NCBI RefSeq assembly: GCF_029227915.1
Contig: NC_079881.1
Span: 6,264,001 to 6,324,000 of the forward strand
From: Hydractinia symbiolongicarpus
Lineage: Eukaryota > Cnidaria > Hydrozoa > Anthoathecata > Hydractiniidae
DNA: 60,000 nucleotides
Reading direction: 5' to 3'
Under the pieces are notes generated by a model, which was given only the letters and a program-made list of their open reading frames with translations, was not told where the DNA came from and ran no database searches. Below, piece after piece: positions 1 through 11,313 of the stretch. How positions within the stretch are numbered: the first letter of the stretch is position 1; each line of letters opens with the position of its first letter. Both the position numbers and the translations under genes were made by a program.

Positions 1-25
1 TACTGTTAAGGATTCATCTCAATAG
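1..25. repeat. 25-base exact direct repeat, copy 1
   Basis: The first 25 bases of the window (TACTGTTAAGGATTC...) recur identically at 1275-1299. The left extent of this copy is cut by the window edge. Confidence 0.8.
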
Positions 26-406
26 ATTCATCTAGCTCTTTAAACAAAAGAATCGTCAAAACTTCTTTGAAATGTCAGTGTTGCTGACAAAGTAGTAAGT
101 ATGTTGAAAAAACGCGGGAATACACCAGACATGTGATGCCCGATTTCTCTGCCTAGTTTAGAACTTGATAGGTTAATTGTATGCAAATCTTAAACGTACC
201 GTTACGATAGTAAAATGAATCTGCTTTTGTGATGTTGTGTGGTGAAAGATGAAATAAGTGGGAGACGAAATTGTAGAAAGGGGACTTGGGTGAGAGGGGA
301 AGTGGTTCAGAGAGGAATTGATAGACAGGGGAATTGGGTAGTACATTTGTACATTTGATGACACAGAGATTATTTTAGCGATTAGTGGTAAAGTTTACCC
401 AGAAAT

Positions 407-683
407 TCAATTCAACAACATTACACGTGTCATTTCATCAGAATGAGGCATCTTGTTAACCCAGGGTTTCATCACTCTCAACGCGAGCTCCTCTAAACGC
501 TGTACAGTCATTTTTAAGCCTGTTTTGTCATCTGCATGTCTCTCGTTTTCTTCAGTAAGTTCTGTCAATTCTTTTGAAAGTCTTTTAATACAGCTTTCAA
601 ACGTGTCCATTATCAGCTCCAATTGAGAATTTGACAAGATCAACAATTCCTGTCGCGTGAATTTGTTACTGTCGCCTTTGTTT
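407..683 (-). CDS. Coiled-coil protein gene, exon 2 (stop codon)
   Basis: Codes for the last 91 residues, beginning with the final base of a split Glu codon. It follows a pyrimidine-rich acceptor on the minus strand. Heptad-like Leu/Ile spacing (ELLILSNSQLELIMDTF, then CIKRLSKELTEL) suggests a coiled coil. The stop codon is at 409-407. No canonical AATAAA was seen just downstream. Confidence 0.6.
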
Positions 684-1751
684 CTATAAAAATAATTGAG
701 TTTTACATGGAGTCTTCTTAATGATTGTGTCTTCTACAAAAGCATTTTGTATAGAAGTATCCGCTCATGCATAGCTTTATCCCTATAAACCCTACTTCCA
801 CCAACTTTTGCAATGTATTATGTTTCGCGCGCTTTTTCTCGCGCAATTAATATTTCTGCACTCAAAAAATGTGACCATCCCTCATCATTAGACATCATAA
901 AGGGGTTTCTGTTCTTTAATTCTCATTGTGGGGTGCCTCAAGTTCTTGCAAATCTAATTAAAAAAAATGGTCAAAGCTACTTTTTCTCATGGCAATTCGT
1001 CTTCAATTCAAAGTCGTGATTTCTTAGCTTCCAGCCCCGATGTTCAGTTGTGTCTCGCTCACAAGTTTCAGTGCTAGCCAATACGATAAACAACGTTGAA
1101 GAACCCTGGGTAATTTAAAAAAAATGTGGTTCTAACTGATGATTTTCTAATTTTTGCTGCTGGTATCAGCTTACTTTAGCCCTCGTGCCACCCTCCGTAT
1201 ATATAGGAAAAGATTATATGTAATGATGGGCCTCCATTACTGCGTTAGATTTCCAGGGCTTGTTAGTTTTCTTGTACTGTTAAGGATTCATCTCAATAGG
1301 AAAAACTTAATAGCGCTTGGTATTGCACAAATATTATTAAACATTAGAAACTTATAATCTATGGAATGTAGCTTGAGTGGCTTGAGAAAGTATAACTTTC
1401 ACATATGCAGTTGACAACATCACAATATCAAGTGATTTTTTTGCTGCGAAGAAGGATAACTTACTCTTCTGATTCAACTGGATGGATCTTCTTTCTTTTA
1501 TGCTCAACTTTAATTTTGATACCATGATATTCCAACTTCCGTTCCAAGCTACTTTTTCTTTCATAAAAATGACGAAAGAAGTTCAGTTGCTTCTTTTTCT
1601 TCTTCTTTTCATTTTCGTTACGTTGTTTCATTTTTTGATGCATAGGGCACAGCGTATTTCCATCATCTTTAGGTAATTTGTGTCTCTTATCTGTAATGGC
1701 TGACGGATAACTGAAGTCGATATGTGCGTACAAACCGTTTGGTGCCGCCAT
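407..1751 (-). CDS. Uncharacterised coiled-coil protein, two exons (gene span)
   Basis: Two open segments on the minus strand join cleanly. Exon 1 is 1465-1751 and ends GA|GTAAGT. Exon 2 is 407-683, after acceptor TTTTTATAG. The split codon GA+A restores Glu and the join is open for 187 residues. The start is MAAPNGLYAHIDFSYPS in context AAAATGGCGGC. A strongly basic stretch follows (K/E/R-rich, with KKKKKK near residues 50-55). Exon 2 is a likely coiled coil (SKELTELTEENERHAD) and the protein ends TRVMLLN. I see no signal peptide or membrane segment. I do not recognise the family. Phase agreement, the translation-start context and the amphipathic helix support a real gene; additional exons within the 781-base intron cannot be excluded. 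Confidence 0.62.
1275..1299. repeat. 25-base exact direct repeat, copy 2
   Basis: Identical to bases 1-25. It lies inside the intron of the small coiled-coil gene. Confidence 0.8.
1465..1751 (-). CDS. Coiled-coil protein gene, exon 1 (start codon)
   Basis: Codes for residues 1-95 plus two bases. The ATG at 1751-1749 sits in AAAATGGCGGCAC. The donor GTAAGTT begins at 1464. The segment is rich in Lys and Glu. A TGACGTC element lies about 20 bases upstream of the start (near 1772) and resembles a CRE/ATF site. Confidence 0.6.
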
Positions 1752-4700
1752 TTTATTTATTTGCTGTTATTTGACGTCTAATTAAGTTGACGCAAGTGGT
1801 TAACAATTTTTTTAAATTCCTGACCAACTGATACTTCACGACACGCAAATTAGATCTCAAACAGTTAGGATGTTAGTTTATTTATTGATTTTACATTTTA
1901 CTTCTTTTACCGTGTAATTTGCGGAGAGTTAATAGGTGCGGAAATTAGTACGAATAAGAGTCCATATTTAATTCAATGAATAGCCCTGCTCGACAAAGCA
2001 ACCACACACCCTTCTTCGAATGATAGTATCTTCCAAGAAAAGGCGTTCAATTTTTAATTATTGCGCAGATGGGGCGCTTATTTAGGAGTTTTTTAAAAAC
2101 TCAAATTAATTTTTCTTTTTATTTAAGTCGTGTGGCAATGCTATCCATACTTTAACTTCTTTTTATTATACTTAATAAAAGCTTTAATCGAATGAGCATC
2201 CCTCCCAAAAGCGGTCTCATTAAGTGTCAGGACACACATCAAATAAGGTAGTTCACTTTAAGTAATAACGTAGTCCAGACCTTAAAAAAAACCCTAAAGA
2301 GAAGAATACAGCAAAAAAAAAAACAGTTGCACAAGTTAACAACTAGTTATACAATTATAAAAAATATTCTTAAAACAATGGAAACATAAGTGAGCAACAA
2401 ACACACGTACAGATACACAGATCTTAGGTACAGATCTTCAACCTTTTTCTGTATGGTTAAAAGAATGGCTGGCTGTCATCATTGATAACTGCGCGACTTC
2501 GAAGTTTTCCATGGTGTCCGTTGTAAAAAATTTTATTCAAGAAAAATGTCTGTCTTGTACCTATCCGTCTTATAAACGACCTCTTTATAGAGATAAGAAT
2601 TGGGTCATGAAAAAAATCGATTCTGAGGGCTGCAGTCCGTTTTATACAGATGTAAGCTAATATTAGCTTATTCACAAATGAATCAAACACAATGAATTAA
2701 AAACCAAACACAAAAGTGCATGTTTAATATTTATATATTTCAATTCTTTACATTTTTACTTTTTAATTCACTTTATCTTAATACAGTTTTCACTTTCATT
2801 CAGTTTTTAACCTGTATACGCCGTCTTTAATCTGTCTTTTACGAAACAACAACCTCACGTTCAAAACATGAAGGCTTTGTCTTAATTATTAGCTTTAATA
2901 TGATAAGATGGATGGTGGAATTTGCTGAAGGTATTTACATTTGTTTTCAATAATTACTTTAAATGTTCTAAAACTAACTTTTAGGGAATGTTCATGATGG
3001 AGATACGATGGCTCTGTTCACCTAATTCATTTAGTCAGCATCTAATAACAAACCATCTCATTTTAGCAGGGTTTCTCTGGATGGACAAATATACCCTAGA
3101 TGAAATAGGGGAAAGTGTCCGGTTTATTAGAATGGAAAATGCACAAAGCATAGTTAGTTTTTAAACGAAACAGCCTGGAATACCAGATCGAATTACTAAC
3201 AACGCCCCTAAATTGTCTTGCGTCTTTCAACACTGACGGTAAATTTTAGCGATCAGGTGCGCACCAGAAGCTTTGATATTGACCAAGAAATCCGGGAGTG
3301 AACACATTCTCCTATAAGATTTTGTCTAATTGCATATTAATACACAAGTGAAGACTTTCAAATTTGACAAACACATAGAGAAAAGAAAAAAAAAGAGAAT
3401 ATTACGAACCTCAGATACAACGACCATTTGATATTATGAACCCTCTTTACAACGAATTTGTCGAAACTAAAAACCCGATACAGCGATCTTCTTGATTTAT
3501 AAACTAAATTCTGTCTCACCTTTGCAACAAACAAATGTTGTATCATACGAATTTTTTTGTGTGTAACTCCAAGGTTCGTTATATTGAAAGCACACTGTAC
3601 CCTTGGTATTTTGCAGCAATGTTAAGAGAGAGGGTTAAGGGGCGGGGGGTGGGAGGAGGTGCCACAAGTGAACGCTTTCAAATTTGACATAACCTACACA
3701 TAATTTCAAATTAAACGAAAAGATCTGGGAACTAGTCCTGCCAAATCAAATTAAAAGCGAAGCTGATTTGTAATTAACACTTAAATTAAATTGGTTCCCA
3801 TAACAGTTTTAAAGTGTTTTGAAGTAACGTGCTAATTGTGGCTGAAAATTTTGTAAACAAAGTTGAGTAACCTTGGATATTCGGGCAAAAAACTTTGAAA
3901 AAGATCGAGAAGTTCAAGAGGTGGGTTGGCTTTTCATTTTATTTAACAAAGTAGACACAGATTAAAACTAAAAAGTTATATATTGTAGTTAGAACCAAAA
4001 GTTGAGACACGGCAGTGTTATATTTCAATCGTTTATGTAGGATGCTAATTAAGACGAAAGTATACCTCGTCTCTAACGTTCTTGAAATGCTGTCATATGC
4101 TAATGGGAAAGGTCACAAAAAAGGCTGGAGATTAGGTTGGATTAAAATTTAAGTTATCAAAACCACCTTACATAAACGACCACAAATACATTTAAAGGTA
4201 TGTAACTGGCTCTCTTAGCTTCGACTCATAACTATAATATATATGTAACATGGTGAGTTCGACCAAAAAAAAAAAAATTATGGCTTATAATCACTTTTTA
4301 CCACTTTTATAATTTATAAAAACATCTTTCCATTCAGGTTGGGTCTAAGTATCTTCTACTTTTTTGAAAATTGCAATTTATCATTAGTTTGCTTTAAGAA
4401 TGTTATAACTCTAGATGTTAATAGTTCGGAAATTGTTCAACTACCCCCTCTTTATTACTACTCCATCCCGCCTACTATTAGAGACCTGAGATCAATCTAG
4501 CCTATAGTTACGCTTGTGACATCTAATCTGCAGTATATACCCCCGATAATTTGAACTAAAAAAATAGTGCGAGTTATGTTGTTTAGCCATTGGGTAGGTT
4601 TGAAGTTACAAGTATTTCAAATTTAGGACTTCTTCACGTGGGCATTTTATGCAACTTCTAGTCTAAAAACCGCAATAGCTACAAGGTTAAATCTCTGTAA

Positions 4701-7382
4701 GATTATAATTTTGTCGTAACTATTTTATTGCAAAGATGTTTTATAACAAAATCGTGTGCTTTTTTATTACCTCCTTTTATAGATATCATTTTAGTATATC
4801 TATATTTGTTTCTGTTGGTCCAAGAAACCGTGGGGACGGGGGACGGGGGCCGAATACTGGTGATGTTATTCGTAAAAGTTAGATTGCGGTGTTCGTGCAT
4901 TTACCTGATCACATTAACTTCACATAATAAGTTTTGTATTTCGTAAAACGTGGCATGGCTCCTCAGATAATATCAAAGAAACCTTTAACGTGTAAAACGA
5001 TCGTTATTGTAATGTGTAGAGTCATTACCAAAACAATGAATCGTTACTGGAAATTATTTTCACTTATTAATGACTTATAATTTTGACAACAACCTAAAAT
5101 AGAAAATACATGGGGAAAACCTAGCTTGTAGGATACTACCCTAATAGAAGTTCTGTGCCTCAGGAGGCAAAATTCAAACGCTAAAGGTCTTGATATAAAT
5201 GGGTGTTTGAATACCGTAATGGTACAAACAAATGCCCTCTTCAATAGACGTTTATCCCTTTGGATGTTTATTCGAAAAGAAATTGAATAAAGTGCTTCAC
5301 ATAATGTTATTTCAAAAATTAAAAGAAAATATGATCGATGCTGTATTTAATACGGATGACGATATTCATGGTGATGTAGGTATTATTTAAAAAAAATGTA
5401 TTCCATTGGCAAAAAAATTAAAAATACAAAAGTTTATTCTCTCCCTCTTTTTGACATCCCATTCTAAAAGTAAAAAAAAAAAGGTAATTAACGCTCTTGG
5501 CGTTTTTTCGCAGCATTTCAGTCATTGATAATTGCTTGATGTAAATTTGATACGCTTGGCGCACACTATAGAAAAAAATATATTTTGAAATATAAAAACA
5601 CAATGTAGCCCACTACTTGCACCACATGCTGACCTCAATGAACATTATATAAACAAAAGTAACGAATCCAGATTTATGGAACTAAGTATTTAAAAATAAT
5701 CTTCAACCTCAGAAATACATCAACGCTTCCGTTTGTAAACAGATATGGCGTCACCATGCATGTCTAAGTAATAAAAATAAACAATGGATGCCGTTAAATA
5801 TTTATTTTCAGTTATTTTAAATATTCATTTATATATCCTTATTCTTTTAAAATTCCACGTTCCTTCTATATTTGCGTTCCAACTTTTCGCGCACTTCCCA
5901 AATTGGTATTTGCGCAACTTTTTATTTGGTTGCAGAATGTTATAACTGGAAACACCCGGTGCCTGATAGAGAATCTATTAGACACCAAGAAACAACTGTT
6001 AATTACGGTCAAAGTAAATATTAAACTCATTCAGATATATTCTAGAATCATAAGAACAAATAAAGATTGTTTTTTTAAAAAAATTAAGAATTCTTAGATA
6101 TTATGCCAAGGTGGGAGATAATTTTATATAATCTCTATAATCTAGCTAATGAAAACATCCTCATCTCCAGGGTTTGTTGGGTGATGTCAAAGCCGCCAGC
6201 GCTTACTTGATGGCTAACAAATTTCTACGCCGCCGGCCTTAATGTTAAAAAAGGCAAGAAGTTCCGGGGAACAAAATTGTATTAAAAAGTGACAAATTAC
6301 TTTTGGTGAAAAAAATTATCTGTAGAAACTGAATTTTTGCAAAAGAAATTCTTTACCGATAAAAAGTTTTAGCCGACAAAAATTTTAAATGACGAATTTT
6401 TCACCGTTCGGGTAAGTGTTTGCCAAATAGTACGTGTTTTATTTAACAGTTTCAATTTTAGTTGTTGTTTTAAGAGTCTTAAAGCCGATAAATTTTCTGT
6501 TATTTTTAAAGTCTTAAAACCGATAACTCTTTTTGTTAGGCGCCAGGCAGATAGCTTTGTGTAGACAGTGACATACAAGGTTTTAAAACACTCAGTTACC
6601 TGTAAAACCGAATAGAAAACAAATATAAATATACGAGGGTCAGGATCAGTGTTTATGACTAATCTGCGGTTTTAGTTAGTGAAAAAAAATGTTTGAGGTC
6701 AATGACATTTAATAAGCATCGATAAATTAACCAGAAGATTCCACGTATTTTTTTGTCACCGACAAAATTGTGTAAATGGAGGTAAATTACACTGGATCAC
6801 AGCTGAATTTTTTTGCATTCATTTTTATTGATTTCTTCTGTTCTTCTTCGTTCGCTTGATCATTACCCGAACTTTTAACAGGGTCAGTTCTAGCGACTCT
6901 CACTGATAGGATAAAATTCGTGGTTTACTCTAAAAAGTTTGCTTGTATTTATTGGTTGTTTTAAATTTGTAGTTCGTTCCGAGTGTTTTTTGTTTAAGCT
7001 TTCGTATAAAAGAAACTGTATTTTGATATTTTTGAAGAAAACATAGTTAAATAGACTATCGGTAAGTAAAAGGGAAGTGCAGAATAGAACTCTATTTTCA
7101 GCGTATTGCTTACTTTGGTTTGTAACACCTGGACTGCATATTCTTTATAAGTTTTTATAAAACATCAGTGAGAAACAGTATTGAGAATTAGGAAAGAAAC
7201 AAAGTACACCGGAACGGTAGCTATTACGGTAAGCAACTTGATCTTGCAATGTTCTTATAAATAACAAGTTTAAACAAATAATGAGGCTGGGAATAGCTTA
7301 AAATAAGAACAAAATAAGAACAATGGCAAGGCTGAGATTTAACTGATTTTCTGTTTAATTAAAAACAGCCGAAATATCCGAT
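1752..7382. other. No gene recognised (AT-rich intergenic)
   Basis: Only short ORFs of 60-80 codons are present, with low-complexity composition and no splice-consistent continuation. No RNA gene or recognisable element was seen. A GC-rich patch near 6180-6240 (GCCGCCAGCG ... CGCCGCCGG) stands out from the surroundings and may be an old repeat. Confidence 0.5.
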
Positions 7383-7564
7383 TTCTTATAAATGAGTTTC
7401 TTATAAATGGGTTTCTTATAAATAGGGTGTAACGTATTTTGATAACAAACCGATTTATAAGAAACCAATTTATAAATCGGTTTCTATAGAATTACGTTAA
7501 ACCCCATTTATAAGAAACCCATTTATAAGAAACTTCATTTATAAGAAACTCCATTTATAAGAAA
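7383..7564. repeat. Foldback / inverted-repeat block of TTTATAAGAAAC units
   Basis: The left side has three TTTCTTATAAATGGG-type units (7383-7424). The right side has four reverse-complement units such as CCATTTATAAGAAACCC (7503-7564). In the centre is a perfect 14-bp hairpin with arms 7447-7460 and 7470-7483 (AAACCGATTTATAA) and a 9-base loop. The block can therefore fold as nested hairpins. It resembles a foldback MITE. Confidence 0.8.
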
Positions 7565-8081
7565 CCGGATAAGTTCTCCTCCACAGTTATAAGGAACTTC
7601 TACTACTGCTACAGCTCAGTTAAGAAATGTTGGTGTGCTTGACATTAGGTACTGACTTAATATTGAATTGTGTCTTGCAGGTGTTCAAAAAATTCAACTA
7701 AAAAAACACAAAATGAAATATTTTAAACAATTAATTCTTTTTTCATAGGAAACTACATCAGAAAATTATAGTGCTAAATAAATTTACGTTGCTTGCTTTT
7801 TATAAAAACAACGAACAAATCTAGAATCTTGGGTTAAAAAGTGTTGAAAAAAGTTTATGCTTTTATTGCACGATCATATTAAATAACTGTTTGATTACCC
7901 GTTCTTTATAAATCACATTCTGGGTTTCCGTAGTATGACTTTTTAACTCAGCGGGGGGTCGCACTAGAGGCTATTGAAGAAAAAGAAAGTAACATTTCCT
8001 TTCTATTAAATTTAAGCTTTGTATACAAGCTAAGCTTAGGGGAAGGAGTAAAATCTAATTTAATATCCTTGCTAACATCTT

Positions 8082-8203
8082 TCTAATAATAGACATGTTT
8101 TGTCTGTCTGTCTGCCCGAAAAAAAGTGTCGTACCCGTACACGAAATAGCGTGTAATTTAAACACGGACGGCCTCGTGGGTTTTTCCACGGGATAACGAC
8201 TAG
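8082..8203 (+). mobile_element. Helitron-like hairpin repeat, copy 1
   Basis: Begins TCTAATAATAG, carries the GTCTGTCTGTCTG box and ACACGAAAT, then a hairpin (CTCGTGGGTTTTTCCACGGG) and ends ACGACTAG followed by T. The 5'-TC, 3'-terminal hairpin and CTRR end before T match non-autonomous Helitron structure. No Rep/helicase coding was seen. Confidence 0.5.
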
Positions 8204-8310
8204 TCTATATTAAAATACCCGTACAAGTCTGTCACGCAAAATGGTAACCGCAGTAGCGAGACACACGAGGACGGGCGAACTCGTGGATTTATCCACAGGT
8301 CACTGACTAG
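8204..8310 (+). mobile_element. Helitron-like hairpin repeat, copy 2
   Basis: Directly abuts copy 1. It starts TCTATATTAAAATACCCG, contains GTCTGTCACGCAAAATGG and ends in hairpin CTCGTGGATTTATCCACAGG followed by CACTGACTAG and then T. Confidence 0.5.
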
Positions 8311-8865
8311 TCCTTAAAAATTAAGGATATGCAACATAGACTGTTATAATCCTCTGTGTTTACGACGTTACTATTTTAATGTCTCAGTTTGAGTCTGTAA
8401 CACTATCATTGAATGGAAAGCTTCATTTGATTGTCTAACACTTCGTCTAATCGCAAAACAGACAAACATATACTGTCAATGTTTGATAGTCAATAAAAAA
8501 TAAATCTAAACATAGGGGGTTAGGGTCAGTGTTATGGCTTGTTTACTGTCATATGGAACGATTTGTTTATTTTTAACGTGTTTATTTCTTCAGTTACACC
8601 TTTTATTGGATAAGAATTGCTATTTTTTTCACAAGCTTAGGCTAAAATTGTGTTCCTATATTTTGAACACTTTTTTGGCATTCCTTACAAATTCAATTAA
8701 ACTGAGTAAAAGTTTCGGATAATCTCAATTCTTGTTAAAAGAAAAAAGGTTAGTAAAATTTCAGCTTTGTTATTTTCATATTTTGTTTTTAATTTTCAGC
8801 TATTGTTTAATAAACTTGGCATTGTTCATAAAATAGAAGTATATAATGGCTCAAAATGAAAAAAG

Positions 8866-8894
8866 ATGTATTTCACGTAAAATGTGAAATACAT
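8866..8894. repeat. Perfect 11-bp hairpin, 7-base loop
   Basis: ATGTATTTCAC (8866-8876) pairs with GTGAAATACAT (8884-8894). The function is unknown. Confidence 0.7.
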
Positions 8895-9086
8895 TTTACA
8901 CAAAGACACCATGGCATAAAAGATGGTGAAGTGTAGACATGAATCAATTCTGAGGGAATCGAGTTTCTCTTTCAAACTGTTTAAAACTGTTTTGTTTATA
9001 TTTGTTTCAGATTTCATTTATGTCCAAGAAACAAAACAAAACAAAACAGAAACGTAAGAATATTATTGAAAAAGTGTACATAATGT

Positions 9087-9150
9087 ACAAAAACGAACAA
9101 ATAAAAAAGCAAAAACGAACAAATAAAAAAGCAAAAACGAACAAATAAAA
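9087..9150. repeat. 22-base tandem repeat (AAAAACGAACAAATAAAAAAGC), about 3 copies
   Basis: Three consecutive near-identical A-rich units sit downstream of an (AAAAC)n tract. It is a simple minisatellite with no coding sense. Confidence 0.8.
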
Positions 9151-9252
9151 ATAAATTAAAACTCTAATTAAACATTTGTCAATCTGCAAAACTCATGAAA
9201 TATAATTACAAATATTGTAACAATTTTCCCTAAAATGAGTACAGTCCAAAAA

Positions 9253-9384
9253 AAATTCGTTGAGTTAGAAAATGATGTTACGGAAACACGAATATCAAAT
9301 GCGATATATTTTTATCCATTTTATTGCGATAAGTAAATTTAAAGGACGGGCGAACCCGTGGATTTTTCCACGGGCAACGACTAG
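9253..9384 (+). mobile_element. Helitron-like hairpin repeat, copy 3 (5' truncated)
   Basis: Shares a long body with copy 5 (GATGTTACGGAAACACGAAT ... GGACGGGCGAACC). It ends with the perfect hairpin CCCGTGGATTTTTCCACGGG, then CAACGACTAG and T. Confidence 0.5.
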
Positions 9385-9466
9385 TCTCTATAATAACAGC
9401 CGTTCTTCGCCTGTGTGTTTGTACGCGGAAAAAAACGTTGTGGCATGAAAACACGAAATACGCTAG
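9385..9466 (+). mobile_element. Helitron-like repeat, copy 4 (5' part)
   Basis: Starts TCTCTATAATAACAGCCG at the CTAG end of copy 3. It has the CTGTGTGTTTGTACGCGG box and breaks off at CGCTAG without the hairpin. It is a truncated head interrupted by the next copy. Confidence 0.42.
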
Positions 9467-9475
9467 TCTATATTG

Positions 9476-9652
9476 TCTCTATTATAATAGCCGTATTCCG
9501 TCTGTCTGTCTCTGCGCGGACCCCCCGCTGAGATAGAAAATGATGTTACGGAAACACGAATATCAAATGCGATATACTTTTATCCACTTTGTTGCGACGG
9601 GTAAATATAAAGGACGGGCGAACCCGTGGATTTTTCCACGGGCAACGACTAG
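9476..9652 (+). mobile_element. Helitron-like hairpin repeat, copy 5 (most complete, 177 bases)
   Basis: Starts TCTCTATTATAATAGCCG, then TCTGTCTGTCTCTGCGCGG, then the same body as copy 3. It ends with CCCGTGGATTTTTCCACGGG and CAACGACTAG followed by T. The stem is 8 perfect base pairs around TTTT. This is the best consensus copy in the window. Confidence 0.55.
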
Positions 9653-9783
9653 TAATATTGTAATACCTGTATATGTCTGTTTGTCACACAAAATGGTACC
9701 GCAAGTAACCAGACGCACGCCGCATTGCAGCATCATAAAAAGGAAAGTTGAACCCGTGGATTTTTCCACATGCCATTGACTGG
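9653..9783 (+). mobile_element. Helitron-like hairpin repeat, copy 6
   Basis: Begins TAATATTGTAATACCTG and has GTCTGTTTGTCACACAAAA like copy 2. It ends with the degraded hairpin CCCGTGGATTTTTCCACATG and then GACTGG followed by T. CTGG also fits CTRR. Confidence 0.48.
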
Positions 9784-10927
9784 TAATAGAATTAATAATA
9801 GTAATTATGAATAATAGTATTAAATAAATAAATAAACTTTTTTGTTCAACTTTCAATTTGTTTCGCGGGAAAGAAATCTTTCAGTCAGTGGCTGCACTCA
9901 CTAAAAACAATCTACAACATTTTAAAATGGTTGCTTTAAAAAAAGAGCTTAATTAAACTTTTTGTTGATAATTCATATTAACATGTAACAGTAGCAATAT
10001 TTAAAGCAAAACATTTTCATGTTTCAAAAAACCTCTAAAACCGGTAAGCAGTTGGCAGCAAGATGCACAGTTGCTTTGCATAATATTTATTTATCTATTT
10101 TAAGCTTGTTGATAGAAACTTTGCTCTATTTTTTCCGCTTTGTTTAATACCCTACCTAAACAACCAAATCTCGTCCACAGTCCAATCTTGCTTCAGAGAA
10201 GCTATGCTTACTTGCTACACGCAAAAAGTCCTGGATACAAGGTTGTTTTACGTGACATAAGTAAATTTTAGTTGGTAAAAACATAAACAGCATTGTCCCT
10301 GTTTTTTTGCTTATTGATTGTTGTAAGATTATTGTAGGCTTCTTAGTCTGAAAAGATCTTTCCATGACGTTTGTGTAAAGTAATTTTGCCCATGTCTCTA
10401 CAGATATGACGTTGCTTACATGATAATACAAATTCGATAATCGTTAAATTCTGTAGACAGCTCTAAACCTGGTTAATACCAGTGGCTTTACTAAGCCTTT
10501 TGGAATCTTCACATCACGAGGTCAATAGGACACTCGTCACATCAGCAAAAATTGATCGAACCACTTTTCGACTTGAAATCGTTGCAGCTCTAACATAAAA
10601 TATCCCTGTCTGTGAATAGAAAATAATTGGATCAGCGAGTAAAGATTGAATCAGTAAGTAAAGAGGATGTAATTGCGAAGAATGTATTCAAACTGTTAAC
10701 TTATATTCTAAATGGTATCAGATTAAAAACCAATTTTATCGGCTGATATAATATTGTAAGATTTTTAACACCCACGTCTGTAAGTGGAATGATAACCGAT
10801 AGCTTTGTCTCACCACAAAGATAATATCTTTGGACGTGTTTTTTTATTCTTAAAATGAACGGTCTGGAAACTGAGAACATGACATCATATATATTAAGTA
10901 ATGATTTACATCAGTCAATTAAAAATA

Positions 10928-11194
10928 TTACCACCGTATATGCACGTAAATTCGCGATATTTGGCCGTTGTCATCTCCCTTGAAAGCTGTATCATCGCCG
11001 TCATTAATTTTAAAAAGCTGCTTTTTATCTTTGCTGGCAGTTTTTAAGGACGACCGCCACATGTAGTGTGGCAGGAAGTTTAACGTCCTTGGGTATTCTA
11101 TGCAGTCGTCCGGCCCTTCCTTTCCTTTCTCTGTAGCTACGTTCATTATTTTCAGAGACACGTATAGTATTGTTCTAACTTGATTGCTTGCCAA
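10928..11194 (-). other. 88-codon open frame, possible exon or repeat-derived ORF
   Basis: An open frame with protein-like composition (e.g. DDCIEYPRTLNFLPHYMWRS) in a locally GC-richer patch. It has no ATG at its head (TTG), no recognisable domain and no obvious acceptor. It lies just downstream, on the same strand, of a tRNA-like sequence, so it could be the body of a SINE rather than a gene. Confidence 0.2.
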
Positions 11195-11232
11195 AGAACC
11201 GGTTAGCGGTCAGTAGATTGCTCCTAATACAT

Positions 11233-11313
11233 TTAAACACTCGAGGGACTCGAACCTGCAACTTTATGATTATGATTACAAGTCGAACGCTCTACCACTT
11301 CACCCTCTCCGTT
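11233..11313 (-). pseudogene. Degenerate tRNA-Thr(TGT)-like sequence / SINE head
   Basis: The minus strand reads AGTGGTAGAGCGTTCGACTT (A-box-like and anticodon arm with loop CTTGTAA, anticodon TGT), then GCAGGTTCGAGTCCC (B box and T loop). The anticodon and T stems have mismatches, and a short AATCAT duplication lengthens the variable region, so it is not a functional tRNA. A pol III-type promoter relic fits best. Confidence 0.4.

Noticed and set aside
9563-9856. 97-residue minus-strand ORF
   Set aside because: It spans Helitron-like repeats and has no domain; coding in both strands of the repeat is accidental.
10156-10431. 91-residue minus-strand ORF
   Set aside because: No domain, no splice-site support, no recognisable homology; likely chance.
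11233-11313. Functional tRNA-Thr gene
   Set aside because: Stem mismatches and the enlarged variable region exclude a normal cloverleaf.
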